Assembly (NCBI RefSeq): GCF_003253745.1
Contig: NZ_MZXV01000038.1
Coordinates: forward strand, 1 to 64,000
Direction of reading: 5' to 3'
DNA length: 64,000 bases
Source of the DNA: Mesorhizobium kowhaii
GTDB taxonomy: Bacteria > Pseudomonadota > Alphaproteobacteria > Rhizobiales > Rhizobiaceae
Shown here: positions 26,763 to 35,882 of the stretch, piece by piece
How the letters are laid out: every line of letters begins with the position of its first letter
Numbering within the stretch: position 1 is the first letter of the stretch
Translations under genes and position numbers: made by a program
Notes under the pieces: generated by a model
Told to the model about the DNA's origin: nothing
Database searches by the model: none
Seen by the model: only the letters and a program-made list of their open reading frames with translations

Positions 26763-27544
26763 CGTACTACCTCCGGGCTGCAGATATCCAAACATCGAAC
26801 TGCGGCCTTTGCGCAAGCCTTGAAATAGGTTCTCCACCCCTCATGCACAAATTGCTACTGCCCGATGGAGTCTTCAAGCGTCGGCTTGCTTGGTTTCGGC
26901 GTCCTGCAGCACCCTGCGCTGGTCTCTGGCGCGAGTGAAGACCCGGGTACCCCAGGCCATTGCGCGTATTGCAGGGGGAATAAAAGATCAGCGGCCCGGC
27001 ATGGATGCAAGCGATCGCTGCGTGCAGATCCCCATTGAGCGTCGGCAGCATGCCAGGCGACGTGAACAGACTGAAATCCCCACCATTTCGGGTGGTACAT
27101 GAGCTGGAACCGGGCAGGTCGCCATCTTGGCTTCTCCTGAAACGTCAGGCGTTCATCCGCTCGGTTCAGCATGTGACCGTTCCGGCCTCAGCGCCTCAAG
27201 ATTCTGTTTCGCGATGCAGCGCGCGCTTGCACGCAAGCGAACCGCTGGAAAGACGGCCGCGTAGACCAAATCAGCCAGCGCGTCGAACGCAGCGCCCGCC
27301 TGTGCCGTCAAAGCGGACCGTTTCCGGGAACTCTTCGCAACCATGCCATCCGCGTCATCCGTCAAAAGAGCAAAAACAGATGCCAACCTCGAAAAGTCCG
27401 AACATAGCAAAGTGAATCGCCTTACTGGCGAAGGTCAGCCCAAGAGCGGTGATGCGGTTTGCAGCATCGAAGAGATAGCGGGCACGAATCCTTATGCACG
27501 TTTTGCAACGCCACCATCCGCGATCATGCACCGGAATCCTTGGA
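26763..27544. other. Non-coding or decayed stretch
   Basis: Short frames on both strands show no family motif. I see no intact gene; a remnant of mobile DNA is likely because IS fragments follow directly. Confidence 0.4.
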
Positions 27545-27637
27545 TTAGAGGCGCACTTTCCCCGCCAGACCCGCTTTCCGGTCAGATCGACACGCCGTCT
27601 GTTTCATCGAGACGTCGAGACCGAGAAATTCTTCCAT
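27545..27637 (-). mobile_element. IS110-family transposase fragment (N-terminal 30 codons)
   Basis: MEEFLGLDVSMKQTACRSDR matches the start of IS110-type transposases, where the Asp of GLDVS is the first catalytic residue. The frame stops after 30 codons and no further transposase sequence is seen. Confidence 0.6.
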
Positions 27638-27779
27638 GGCTGTTCTCCCTTCGATGCTTGGGCCCGGCGTCCCGTCGTGAGGCCGTATTGCCGTCCTATC
27701 GGGGAACGGCCGCCCTCCAAGACTATGATTGATTTCAGGGGTGACGCGCTCCCGCGATTTCATGTGGACGCAAGGGCAC

Positions 27780-28229
27780 GGAGCGACGATTTTCGATCTC
27801 GAGTCTTGAAGGCTTCGACTGATGGCATGTCCGCACGGCAGGCGGCGGCGCGGTTCGGGATCGGGACATCGAGTGCGATCCGGTGGATCCTGCGGGCGCG
27901 GATCGGGGAGCGAACGCACGTGCTGGTCCCGACCTGAAAAACCAGGCGACGGCGTCGTGATGGACAATCTGCCGGCGCACAAGGCGGCCGGTGTGCGCGA
28001 AGCGATCGAACAAACCGGGGCGGCTCTCCTGCTCCCGCCCTACAGTCGCGACTTCAACTCGATTGAGAACGCCTTCTCCAGCTCAAGGCGCTGCTGCGCG
28101 CCAAGGCCGTTACGGACCATCAAGAGCCTGTGGGACGCCGTCGGCTCGCTGCTCGACCAAATTCACTCAAGTGCGCAAACTAATTCAAGGCTGCAAGATA
28201 TGAACCGGATTAAACAGGACGCGCTCTAG
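27780..28229 (+). mobile_element. IS630-family transposase remnant, internally deleted
   Basis: The N-terminal HTH is recognisable (RSRVLKASTDGMSARQAAAR, then FGIGTSSAIRWILRARIG). The C-terminal DDE part follows directly in another frame: VMDNLPAHKAAGVREAIEQT, PPYSRDFNSIENAF, and LWDAVGSLLDQ. The middle of the enzyme is missing and at least two frame changes occur, so it is inactive. Confidence 0.8.
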
Positions 28230-28297
28230 CGTGGCACCAAGGACATCACGATTAGTGGGCGACCTGCCAACCTCGCACCGTTATATAGCTTTTCCAC

Positions 28298-28333
28298 TGT
28301 CGCGATCCCGACAGAATTGTATCGTCACAAACA
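28298..28333 (+). promoter_or_regulatory. Two NifA upstream activator sequences
   Basis: TGTCGCGATCCCGACA (28298-28313) and TGTATCGTCACAAACA (28318-28333) are both exact TGT-N10-ACA sites. They lie 54-89 bases upstream of a -24/-12 promoter, so pepM should be NifA-dependent. Confidence 0.85.
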
Positions 28334-28386
28334 AACGGAACCAGCCGCGCAAAGCCAACCTGTTGCAATAACAACGGCTTTTTAGC

Positions 28387-28402
28387 TGGCATGGCTCTTG
28401 CT
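28387..28402 (+). promoter_or_regulatory. Sigma-54 promoter of the phosphonate biosynthesis operon
   Basis: TGGCATGGCTCTTGCT fits TGGCAY-N5-TTGCW with correct GG-N10-GC spacing. Transcription would start near 28413, leaving a leader of about 158 bases before the pepM ATG in which I see no gene. Confidence 0.85.
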
Positions 28403-28570
28403 GCCTGAACTGTAACGTGCGCTCCGGCACAGAGCCGCTTCCAGCGGATCTCACGAGCATTGCGCTATGTAGGCCAAAGGACTTTTCTACAGCGAGGTCA
28501 GGGCGACGATGAGTAATCGTCGCGTTTTACCGAGTTCATTGGACCTGAGTTTATGGAGGAGGTCATTACA

Positions 28571-29554
28571 ATGAACAAGGCGATTTCGTTCGGGGCGGGA
28601 GTCTTGCCGGTGACGGAGTCATCGACGACCCTTCGCGAGCTCATTCTTTCTGACGACCTGACATTTTTGATGGAAGCGCATGATGGGCTTTCGGCAGCGA
28701 TTGCCGAGCGTGCCGGTTTTCGCGGGCTCTGGGCTTCTGGTCTTTCCATCGCCTCGGCACTTGGCTATCGGGACGCCAACGAAGCGAGTTGGACGCAAGT
28801 CGTCGACGTCGTCGAGCACATAGTCGATGCGACGAACATCCCCGTTCTTGTCGACGGAGACAGTGGCTTCGGAAATTTCAACAATGCTCGCTTGGTCGCG
28901 CGGAAGCTTGAGCAACGCGGCGCCAGCGGCGTCTGCCTTGAAGACAAGGGGTTCCCGAAAATGAACTCCTTTGTCGGCGATCGGCATCTGCTCGCTGACG
29001 TTGACGAATTCTGCGGCCGGCTCAAGGCCGTGAAAGACACGACGGGACCGGATTTCGTCGTCGTCGCCCGGATCGAGGCGCTGATCGCCGGTCACGGTCT
29101 CGATGAGGCGCTGTGCCGGGCCGACGCTTATGCAGAAGCCGGCGCCGACGCAATTCTCATCCACTCCCGCGAGGCCGTCGCAGACGAGATCCTGACCTTC
29201 GCCAAAGAATGGAACAACAAGCTGCCGGTCGTCATCATCCCCACCAAATACTACAAAACCCCGGCTTCAGTCTATCGTGATGCCGGCATTTCGGCCGTCA
29301 TCTGGGCCAACCATTCGATGCGGGCGGCGATCGCCGGCATGCGAGACATCTGCGTCCGCATCTGGTCGGAAGAAAGCATCGCCGGGATCGAGGACCAGGT
29401 TGCCGGCCTCGACGAGCTGTTCGGCCTGATCGGCTACGACGAACTGGCTCAGGCGGAAGGGCGGTATCTGCCGAAGCACATCACACAGCCCCAGGCATTG
29501 AAAGAACCAACCAAACTTGGTTGCGGAGGGTGCACATGCTTGCGCGACGGATGA
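28571..29554 (+). CDS. pepM: Phosphoenolpyruvate phosphomutase PepM
   Basis: PepM rearranges PEP to phosphonopyruvate, forming the C-P bond; it is the entry step of nearly all phosphonate pathways. The 327-residue protein has the diagnostic loop EDKGFPKMNSF (residues 124-134) with Asn132 that separates mutases from lyases and hydrolases, the metal-binding Asp in LVDGDSGFGN, and WASGLSIASALGYRD. Start MNKAISFGAG has GGAGG upstream; an earlier in-frame ATG at 28553 lies before that site. The equilibrium favours PEP, so a draining step is needed; the next gene encodes an aminotransferase, not a decarboxylase, which points to phosphonoalanine. Confidence 0.96.
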   Translation: MNKAISFGAGVLPVTESSTTLRELILSDDLTFLMEAHDGLSAAIAERAGFRGLWASGLSIASALGYRDANEASWTQVVDVVEHIVDATNIPVLVDGDSGFGNFNNARLVARKLEQRGASGVCLEDKGFPKMNSFVGDRHLLADVDEFCGRLKAVKDTTGPDFVVVARIEALIAGHGLDEALCRADAYAEAGADAILIHSREAVADEILTFAKEWNNKLPVVIIPTKYYKTPASVYRDAGISAVIWANHSMRAAIAGMRDICVRIWSEESIAGIEDQVAGLDELFGLIGYDELAQAEGRYLPKHITQPQALKEPTKLGCGGCTCLRDG

Positions 29555-30771
29555 GCTTGTTCGGCTCAAGCGGCACGGCAGCAGCGCGCGCTGCAGCAAA
29601 CGCGGCTGCTGATGCCGGGATGGAGATTGTTGATCTCACGGCCGGCGAGATCTGGAGCGATCTGGCACCGACGATCCGGGACGGAGCGATCGAGGCGATT
29701 CAACAAGGCCTGAACCGCTACACTGACACCATCGGCTTGATGGAGTTGCGCGAGGCGCTGGCACGGAAGGTATCGGTCGAGACGGGGCAGCTCTGGCGGG
29801 CCGACGAGCTCGCTGTGACGAACGGCGCCAAGCAGGCTCTTTTCAACGTGGCGATGACGCTGATCAATCCCGGCGACCAGGTCATCATTCCCGCACCCTA
29901 CTGGACGACATTCCCAGCGCAGGTCCAGATCGCCGGCGGCAGCCCAGTCCATATCGACACGCGAAGAAACGGCTACGTTCCACGGATCGACGACATCCAA
30001 CGCGTCATCACGCCGATGACCCGGGCCATCGTCGTCAACACGCCCGCCAACCCCAGCGGCGCCGTCTACGACGCGGAGACTCTTTCGGGCATCGCCCAAC
30101 TGGCGATGGATCGGGATCTCTGGATCATCTTCGATGAATGTTACGGCCCCTTCACCTATGATGGCCATCGGCATCATCGGGTGGTGTCACTGGCCCCGGA
30201 GGTCCGAGCTCGGACGGTGATCGTCAATGCCTTCTCCAAAAGCCTGGCCCTCACCGGCTGGCGCATCGGGTACCTCGCTGCGCCGAAGGAACTGATCACG
30301 GCTGTCAAGGCGATTCAGTCGCACACGACATCGAACCCGAATGTCGTTGCCCAGCATGCCGTGCTGCACCACCTGCGTGAGGGAGATGGCGCCTTTGAAG
30401 CCCGGCTCAAGGGCCAATTGACGGCGGCGCGGCAGGCTGGGCTTACCGCCCTCTCCGAGCTGCGGCGCGTGCCGATGCCTGTAGCACAGGGCGGGTTCTA
30501 TTTCTATCTCGATCTGTCCGGCCTGTTGCGGCCGACGCTCGCCAATGGCCACGCCAGGACGGCTGACGACATCGTGGCCGCACTGCTCGCGCAGGCCGGC
30601 GTGGCCGGCGTGTCAGGCACTGCCTTCGGCGATCCCATGGGGCTCAGGCTCTCCTATGGCATTCCGCCGGAGCAACTCGAGCCGGGCCTTGAGCGTGTGG
30701 TCAGCGTCCTTAACGCCTGGAACCGAAGGAATCGTCGCAGCAACCAAAAAAGAGGGGCTATAGACCCATGA
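29536..30771 (+). CDS. PLP aminotransferase, likely phosphonopyruvate to phosphonoalanine
   Basis: The 411-residue class I/II aminotransferase has the substrate Arg/Tyr region (PAPYWTTFPAQVQIAGG), NTPANPSGAVYD, the PLP-binding Asp in WIIFDECYG and the Schiff-base Lys in FSKSLALTGWRIGY. ATG 29536 overlaps the 3' end of pepM by 19 bases and has GGAGGG upstream; its stop overlaps the next gene (ATGA). In other phosphonate clusters an aminotransferase is often fused to the PntC cytidylyltransferase; here the two are separate but coupled. Transamination of phosphonopyruvate would pull the PepM reaction forward. This substrate is inferred from context. Confidence 0.85.
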   Translation: MLARRMSLFGSSGTAAARAAANAAADAGMEIVDLTAGEIWSDLAPTIRDGAIEAIQQGLNRYTDTIGLMELREALARKVSVETGQLWRADELAVTNGAKQALFNVAMTLINPGDQVIIPAPYWTTFPAQVQIAGGSPVHIDTRRNGYVPRIDDIQRVITPMTRAIVVNTPANPSGAVYDAETLSGIAQLAMDRDLWIIFDECYGPFTYDGHRHHRVVSLAPEVRARTVIVNAFSKSLALTGWRIGYLAAPKELITAVKAIQSHTTSNPNVVAQHAVLHHLREGDGAFEARLKGQLTAARQAGLTALSELRRVPMPVAQGGFYFYLDLSGLLRPTLANGHARTADDIVAALLAQAGVAGVSGTAFGDPMGLRLSYGIPPEQLEPGLERVVSVLNAWNRRNRRSNQKRGAIDP

Positions 30772-31589
30772 CTGCAATTGCTCCGAGAAAGGCGGTGATT
30801 CTTGCCGCCGGGTTTGGCTCGCGCCTGCGTCCGCTCACCGATCTGCGGCCGAAGCCGCTGGTCGAAGTCAATGGCACCCCGATCCTTCACAACGCCTTGC
30901 AGAACCTCGAGGCAGTCGGCGTTCGGGAGGTGACGATCGTCGTCGGCTATCGCAAAGACGCGATTCAATATTCCTGCGGCCGACGCTTCGGTGGGCTCGA
31001 TATCAATTATGTGGAGTCGACGGTCTTCGACCGCACGGGCAGCGCCTATTCGCTCTGGCTGGCACGCGACGATTTACTATCGGGAGACTGCTATCTTCTT
31101 GAGGGCGACGTCTTCTTTGAGGAGGACGCGCTTCGGCGCTTGACGATAGATGACGCAGCGAATTCAGCCGCAGTAGCGCCTTTTCATCCGTCGATGGAGG
31201 GCTCTGCAGTAATCTTGTCCGAAGGCGGATTTATTTCCGAGGTCCGGCTTAAACAAACAGCTGCGGACCTAGTTTCCGGCGGCCCGGCTCTCTTCAAGAC
31301 AATGAATCTCATTCGCTTCTCCGGCGCCACGCTCCGCACGATAATCGTGCCGGCCCTTGATAATCTCATCGGTTCCGGTGCGATCAAAGCTTACATGGAG
31401 GAGCTTCTTGCTCATCTCATCGAAAGCCGCGGCCTCCGGCTTGCGGCTGCCCGCTGCGATGAGCTGCGATGGTACGAGATAGACAGCGAGGCCGATCTAC
31501 GAACTGCAGAGAACATGTTTTCACCTAACGCGGATCTTCTTTTCCGGCATCAAAATCGTGTCGATTTAGGATCGGAGGGCTTCCAATGA
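30768..31589 (+). CDS. pntC: PntC-like phosphonate cytidylyltransferase
   Basis: The 273-residue nucleotidyltransferase has the signature LAAGFGSRLRPLTDLRPKPL (residues 13-32), the Asp-containing CYLLEGDVFFEED and a second metal region WYEIDSEADLRTAE, as in LicC/PntC enzymes that activate phosphocholine or phosphonates with CTP. PntC is common next to pepM. The product would be a CMP-phosphonate. It overlaps the next gene by four bases (ATGA), and that gene encodes the enzyme type that uses CDP- or CMP-linked donors. Confidence 0.85.
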   Translation: MTAIAPRKAVILAAGFGSRLRPLTDLRPKPLVEVNGTPILHNALQNLEAVGVREVTIVVGYRKDAIQYSCGRRFGGLDINYVESTVFDRTGSAYSLWLARDDLLSGDCYLLEGDVFFEEDALRRLTIDDAANSAAVAPFHPSMEGSAVILSEGGFISEVRLKQTAADLVSGGPALFKTMNLIRFSGATLRTIIVPALDNLIGSGAIKAYMEELLAHLIESRGLRLAAARCDELRWYEIDSEADLRTAENMFSPNADLLFRHQNRVDLGSEGFQ

Positions 31590-32200
31590 TCATCTATCTC
31601 TCGGACCGCGCGAACCAGATCACGATGCTTGGCCTCCTGGCATCAGCAACCGCGCTCTATTTTGCGCAATCGGGCAGGCCGGAGCTTGCCATTGCGGCAG
31701 CGCTCTGGGCGGTCTTGGCAGACCATTTCGACGGAGTGGTCGCGAAGCGAACGAAAAACCGGTCTGCAGAGACGGCCAATATGGGGAAGAGTCTGGATGG
31801 ATTTGCTGACCTCCTGTACGGCGCCGTCATTCCGGCCGCGGTACTAATGCAAATCGGAACAGGCGGTGTCTTCCCGTTTGTAACGGGGCTCGCTCTGATA
31901 CTCGCTGGTGCTTTGCGATTGAGTTATTTCAGCAATTTCGGGATGTCCGCAAAAGGGTATTTCACCGGCGTTCCGCTTTCCTACGACGTTCCGCTCATGG
32001 CAGTTCTTATGCTTATCGCAGCGTGGATTCCTTTGCCACTGTGGAACACTGCTACATGCGGACTCTTCTTGTTGCTTGCGGTTCTGCACGTGCTGCCCAT
32101 CCCCGTGCCAAGTATGAATCGCACAATGTATGCAGCGGTCACCGTATTCGCGGTCGTGGCATCAATATTCCTAGCTTATCGCGGCTTTTCGGCGAGGTAG
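31586..32200 (+). CDS. CDP-alcohol phosphatidyltransferase family membrane enzyme
   Basis: The 204-residue protein has five or six membrane segments and the family motif spread over ADHFDGVVAKRTKNRSAETA and MGKSLDGFAD, that is D-x2-DG-x2-AR-x8-G-x3-D-x3-D with Lys-Arg after Ala. Such enzymes move a phospho- or phosphono-group from a cytidylate donor to an alcohol. After PntC it would join the phosphonate to a lipid or polyol at the inner membrane. The acceptor (diacylglycerol, inositol or other) cannot be told from sequence. No terminator is obvious after it. Confidence 0.88.
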   Translation: MIIYLSDRANQITMLGLLASATALYFAQSGRPELAIAAALWAVLADHFDGVVAKRTKNRSAETANMGKSLDGFADLLYGAVIPAAVLMQIGTGGVFPFVTGLALILAGALRLSYFSNFGMSAKGYFTGVPLSYDVPLMAVLMLIAAWIPLPLWNTATCGLFLLLAVLHVLPIPVPSMNRTMYAAVTVFAVVASIFLAYRGFSAR

Positions 32201-32868
32201 CCGGCCGAAGCCAGTCCGTCTCTCACCTCACGGTAAAGCAGCTCGCAAATGAATAGTCCGATCAAACGGCACGATCTAGGCGCTGTCGCCGAACACCGCC
32301 CTCTTTATGCGGCGGTAGCGCTCGATGTGCTCTTCTCTTTCATCCTGGCAAGATGACCGCGCGCTGTCGTTGCAGATGTCGGGCCCAATGGCGTTTGCAT
32401 GGTTACGCAATCGAACCGAGCAAGGGAATGTCGGATCAGCGACCCGCGTTCGGACCGGCCGTCGATTTCGAATGGACGGTGGGTTCAGCGGAGGAACCGG
32501 ACCCCGGACGCATCTGTGACTGGGTCTGCATGGGAACCGCATCCCATTGGACAGACGGGGTCGAAACAACGTCTACGAGTTATTTGGCCAAATCGAGACG
32601 GTGCTCACTAAACCGGGCGGATTCGGCAAGTGCTTTCGATTGCCATGCGCATCATGAGGTGATGACCGCAGCCACCTACTTGGACATGTGGAGATCCTAC
32701 CACGATGTCCCGAGGCAAATCGGCTCAGAACGCTGGCGCGAGATCTTAAAACCTGTGCTGGATCGCGTAGCGGGAAGACCAAGGTCATCACACTCCATCA
32801 CACTCATGCATGGACGAGCCGGTCAATCTGAACCGAACCAAAATTGGATAGATATGGGAGCCTAGATT
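32201..32868 (+). other. Decayed stretch between the CDP-alcohol transferase and HisC-like gene
   Basis: A plus-strand frame near 32640-32770 reads CHAHHEVMTAATYLDMWRSY, HDVPRQIGSERWREIL, which looks like real coding sequence, possibly from a methyltransferase, but its upstream part is arginine- and cysteine-rich nonsense. A short frame opens at 32249 (MNSPIKRHDLGAVAEHRPLY) and stops after 35 codons. I read this as one or two broken tailoring genes. Confidence 0.4.
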
Positions 32869-33969
32869 ATGCAACCTATACCTTTGCCTGGCGAGCCCCT
32901 TAGTCGTTCACTCGTTGATGATTTTCCCGGCGGGTATTGGCGCTATGGTATCACCGATCATGTTCTGCTGGTAAATCTATACTTTCCGCCCCATGGCTTC
33001 TATACCGCGCTTGGCGAGCGGCTTCCCGAGCTCATCAGTTGCTATCCGTCACCGCAACCACATCTTGCTGAGCAGTTGGGCAGCTTGATTTCCCAAGATC
33101 CGCGGAACCTCGCTGTTGGCAATGGCGTTGCGGAACTAATTCATGCGAGCATCCAAGCGCTAAACTGGCGCTTAGCCGTTCCGACACCGTCCTTCAATCC
33201 ATACGAGCAGGTGGTGTCGCCCGAACGGCTGGCGCGGTTTCCTTTACCTGCTCCGGACTTCGAGCTCGATGTCGAGAAGTTCGCCTGGCATGCGATAGCG
33301 CATAACGCCGACGCGGTCGTTGTCATTTCGCCGAACAATCCAACCTCTAGGGGAGTGTTACGGCAGGAGCTTCTCCACCTCACAAAAATACTTCTAGCGA
33401 GAAATATTCGGATCATTGTCGATGAATCGTTCGTCGAATTCACCCCAGAGGGGGCTTGCGGAAGTGTCGAGGACAGAATCCAAGAATATCCAAACCTTGT
33501 GATATTCAAAAGCCTCGGGAAAATATTCGGTGTTTGCGGACTACGTCTCGGTTACATGCTCGCAAGCGATCAAAAGCTGATATCATCCGTACGAAGCAAT
33601 TTTCCGGCATGGAATGTAAGTACTTTGGGAGAATTTTTCCTCCACGCTCTGCCGAGCTACCAGCGCGAAGCGGAGGAAAGCTGGACTCAGGTGCGCCGGG
33701 ATCGCGACCAGCTCTATTCAGAACTCGCGAAGATCCCTGATATGCATGTACTTCGGCCCGATGCAAACTTCGTCTTTTGCCGCCTTCCAGATGATTGGCC
33801 AGATGGAGTCGCGCTCGCGGAAAAGCTCCTTGCGCACCATCGAGTCCTGATTCGCCACAGCGGGGCTAAAACGCTCAGCAAGGGAACTCGGTACCTGCGT
33901 ATTGCTGCGCGGACGTTCGACGAAAACAGGCTTCTTGTAGAGCGCCTGCAGGAGGTCGCCGAAACGTAG
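32869..33969 (+). CDS. HisC/CobD-like PLP enzyme
   Basis: The 366-residue fold-type I enzyme resembles histidinol-phosphate aminotransferase and the related threonine-phosphate decarboxylase CobD. It has VGNGVAELIHASIQ, ISPNNPTSRGVL, VDESFVEF and the PLP Lys in FKSLGKIFGVCGLRLGYML, and the C-terminal Arg region GTRYLRIAAR. ATG at 32869 follows GGGAG by nine bases. HisC and CobD bind phosphate-bearing substrates, so it could act on phosphonoalanine (as a decarboxylase to 2-aminoethylphosphonate) or on another phosphonate. I see no sigma-54 promoter directly upstream. Confidence 0.8.
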   Translation: MQPIPLPGEPLSRSLVDDFPGGYWRYGITDHVLLVNLYFPPHGFYTALGERLPELISCYPSPQPHLAEQLGSLISQDPRNLAVGNGVAELIHASIQALNWRLAVPTPSFNPYEQVVSPERLARFPLPAPDFELDVEKFAWHAIAHNADAVVVISPNNPTSRGVLRQELLHLTKILLARNIRIIVDESFVEFTPEGACGSVEDRIQEYPNLVIFKSLGKIFGVCGLRLGYMLASDQKLISSVRSNFPAWNVSTLGEFFLHALPSYQREAEESWTQVRRDRDQLYSELAKIPDMHVLRPDANFVFCRLPDDWPDGVALAEKLLAHHRVLIRHSGAKTLSKGTRYLRIAARTFDENRLLVERLQEVAET

Positions 33970-33995
33970 AGACGGTACGAAACGGAGAAAGAAAA

Positions 33996-34358
33996 ATGGC
34001 GAACCGATGGAAAATCCAGCGTGTCCCAAGTGAGGTGTGGCCCCGGGGAGAAGCTCGGGATCGGCTTTTGGCCCGCTGACATGGTTGGTCGCGATCGCCG
34101 GCGTCTACAACGGCGACATCGCCGAGCAAACAGAGCTGGATCGATTGTTGCAGGAACAAGGGACTGGCAAGCAGAATCTCCTTTCCATCTCAATCTATCT
34201 CAGCGACCTCAAAGAGAAGCTTTCGACGATATCTGGGTGGAGTGGATTGGTCCGGACCATGCCCATTGGCCTCAGCGCGCATGCGTCCAAGCCGAGCTGG
34301 AACATGGCATACGAGTGGAGGTCGCGTTGGAAAGGCGCATCAAGCATCGGCGCATCAC
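33996..34358 (+). pseudogene. RidA/YjgF-family gene, frameshifted
   Basis: ATG 33996 opens MANRWKIQRVPSEVWPRG. The RidA-like sequence then changes frame: FGPLTWLVAIAGVYNGDIAE, LLSISIYLSDLKE, and after a second shift FDDIWVEWIGPDHAHWPQRA, CVQAELEHGIRVEVALE. At least two indels break it. RidA proteins remove reactive enamines made by PLP enzymes, so it fits beside the HisC-like gene. Confidence 0.7.
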
Positions 34359-34412
34359 GTTCATGGTCGCCTTTTCTTTCGTCGAATGCCGCTGCGCAAA
34401 CATGCGGTCCTA

Positions 34413-35882
34413 TCATTCCGCCGTTCCGCTCTCGATGTAGGTCGAGGCTCCGACCCGGACACGCCGAAGAACCTGCCTGAAACGGCCAAGCCCCACATCA
34501 AAAGCTTCACTGCGACTTTCTGGGGCAGCCTTCTGGCCTGGCTCCACAACTTCGGTCAGAACCCGGCCGGTCATGCTTTCCGGCTGCTTTATCTCCAAGA
34601 GGTGCAGAATGGTCGGTGCGAAATCGCAGATCCCAGATGGGACCACGGAAACAGACCCCTGCCCGGGGAAAGCCGAACCAGCAACAACACCGAGGGCGAC
34701 CAGTTCCCTAGGATGAAGACCACCATGAACGCCGAGGCCTGCACGGCGGTTGTTTTCGTAGAACGTGCCGCCGACAAGGCCGAATGGATCGACACTGTCA
34801 TTCGCGCGGAAGCAAAAGGACACGTCCGGCGCGCGGACATGATCGATGAAAACAAGGTGGCTCCCGAGACTGCCGAGGGCGATGCCCTCGATATCATTCT
34901 TGGCGCGGGTAAAGACCGGCCCGCACCACGGCTCGCCGGTGATCGTGGCCACGATTCGAGCGATCCGTTCGTCGCTTGGGTCAGCGAGATAGAGCGCGCC
35001 GACCTGCCCGGGCACCACCACGACATCGACATCCGGTGCGGGTGCCGTACCGGGTCGGCAGCCCGCATCGCGCAGGCGCTCGACGACCGAAACCTGGGTA
35101 TGACCCGTGATGTGTCCGTGGTCGGAGATCGCGATAATCTGTACGCCTTCAGCACGTCCCTCCGCTTCCCACCAGTCGAGCACTCGGCCAAACTGGCGGT
35201 CGCAATGTGCGATGATGGTCCGAGTCGCCTCAGCGCCGGTGCCGTGGAAGTGCGAGCTGACGTCTGGCTCGCCGTAGGAGAGGACCGTGACGTCCGGCCG
35301 GCATTTCGGCCAAATGACATCGAGAAATGCTGATGTGATCCAGTCTTGGCCGGCCTTGTCAGGCTTAGTGCTGAGCGGTTTCGGCGGCAACGGCCCGACA
35401 AGCTCTTCGGCTTCAGCCAGCAGATCGTCCGGCGTGCAGACCTCGCGGAAATGCCCCGAGAGCCGAACATGCCCGAAATCCTCGGCCTTGTGGTGGAAAA
35501 AGCGCGTCGTGCCGGGCGAGTTGGTGGCCAAGACGGCAAGACTCCGACCGGCCGAAGCGAGGATTTCCCCCAGTGTCTGTGTGGACATCAGCCGCCCACC
35601 GCTTTCCAGGTCAAGCTTGCGCAAGAGAACCGCGTCTTCTGTGTCGATGTAGCGGGACGGAGTGACTGAACGGTCGACATATATGTTCCCAACCATGCCG
35701 TGCCGGCTCGTGGTCGAACCGGTCACCAAGCTGGGAAAGGCCGAGCGGGTTTCGCTTGGATAGACCGTGCGATGGTTCGACAGAGTGATGCCCTGGGCCT
35801 GTAGACGGCAGAGGTTCGGCGTCAGGTCGGGTGCGACTAGGTCAGGGCGCAGGCCGTCGAAACTGACGATGAGGAAGCGCAT
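34413..35882 (-). CDS. Alkaline-phosphatase-superfamily phosphodiesterase (NPP type)
   Basis: The 489-residue protein belongs to the nucleotide pyrophosphatase/phosphodiesterase branch. Metal-binding and nucleophile residues are visible: VSFDGLRPDLV, VYPSETRSAFPSLVTGSTTS, YGEPDVSSHFHGTG (Asp, His), ISDHGHITGHT (Asp-His) and GVHGGLHPRELVA (His). Start at 35882 (MRFLIVSFDG). It is the last gene of the minus-strand transporter operon. The same superfamily includes phosphonoacetate hydrolase and phosphonate monoester hydrolases. I infer that it releases the free phosphonate from an imported ester conjugate. Confidence 0.8.
   Translation of the reverse strand: MRFLIVSFDGLRPDLVAPDLTPNLCRLQAQGITLSNHRTVYPSETRSAFPSLVTGSTTSRHGMVGNIYVDRSVTPSRYIDTEDAVLLRKLDLESGGRLMSTQTLGEILASAGRSLAVLATNSPGTTRFFHHKAEDFGHVRLSGHFREVCTPDDLLAEAEELVGPLPPKPLSTKPDKAGQDWITSAFLDVIWPKCRPDVTVLSYGEPDVSSHFHGTGAEATRTIIAHCDRQFGRVLDWWEAEGRAEGVQIIAISDHGHITGHTQVSVVERLRDAGCRPGTAPAPDVDVVVVPGQVGALYLADPSDERIARIVATITGEPWCGPVFTRAKNDIEGIALGSLGSHLVFIDHVRAPDVSFCFRANDSVDPFGLVGGTFYENNRRAGLGVHGGLHPRELVALGVVAGSAFPGQGSVSVVPSGICDFAPTILHLLEIKQPESMTGRVLTEVVEPGQKAAPESRSEAFDVGLGRFRQVLRRVRVGASTYIESGTAE

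Noticed and set aside
34240..35333. 363-codon plus-strand frame opposite the NPP-type gene
   Set aside because: Antisense shadow; the minus-strand frame carries all metal-binding motifs of the family.
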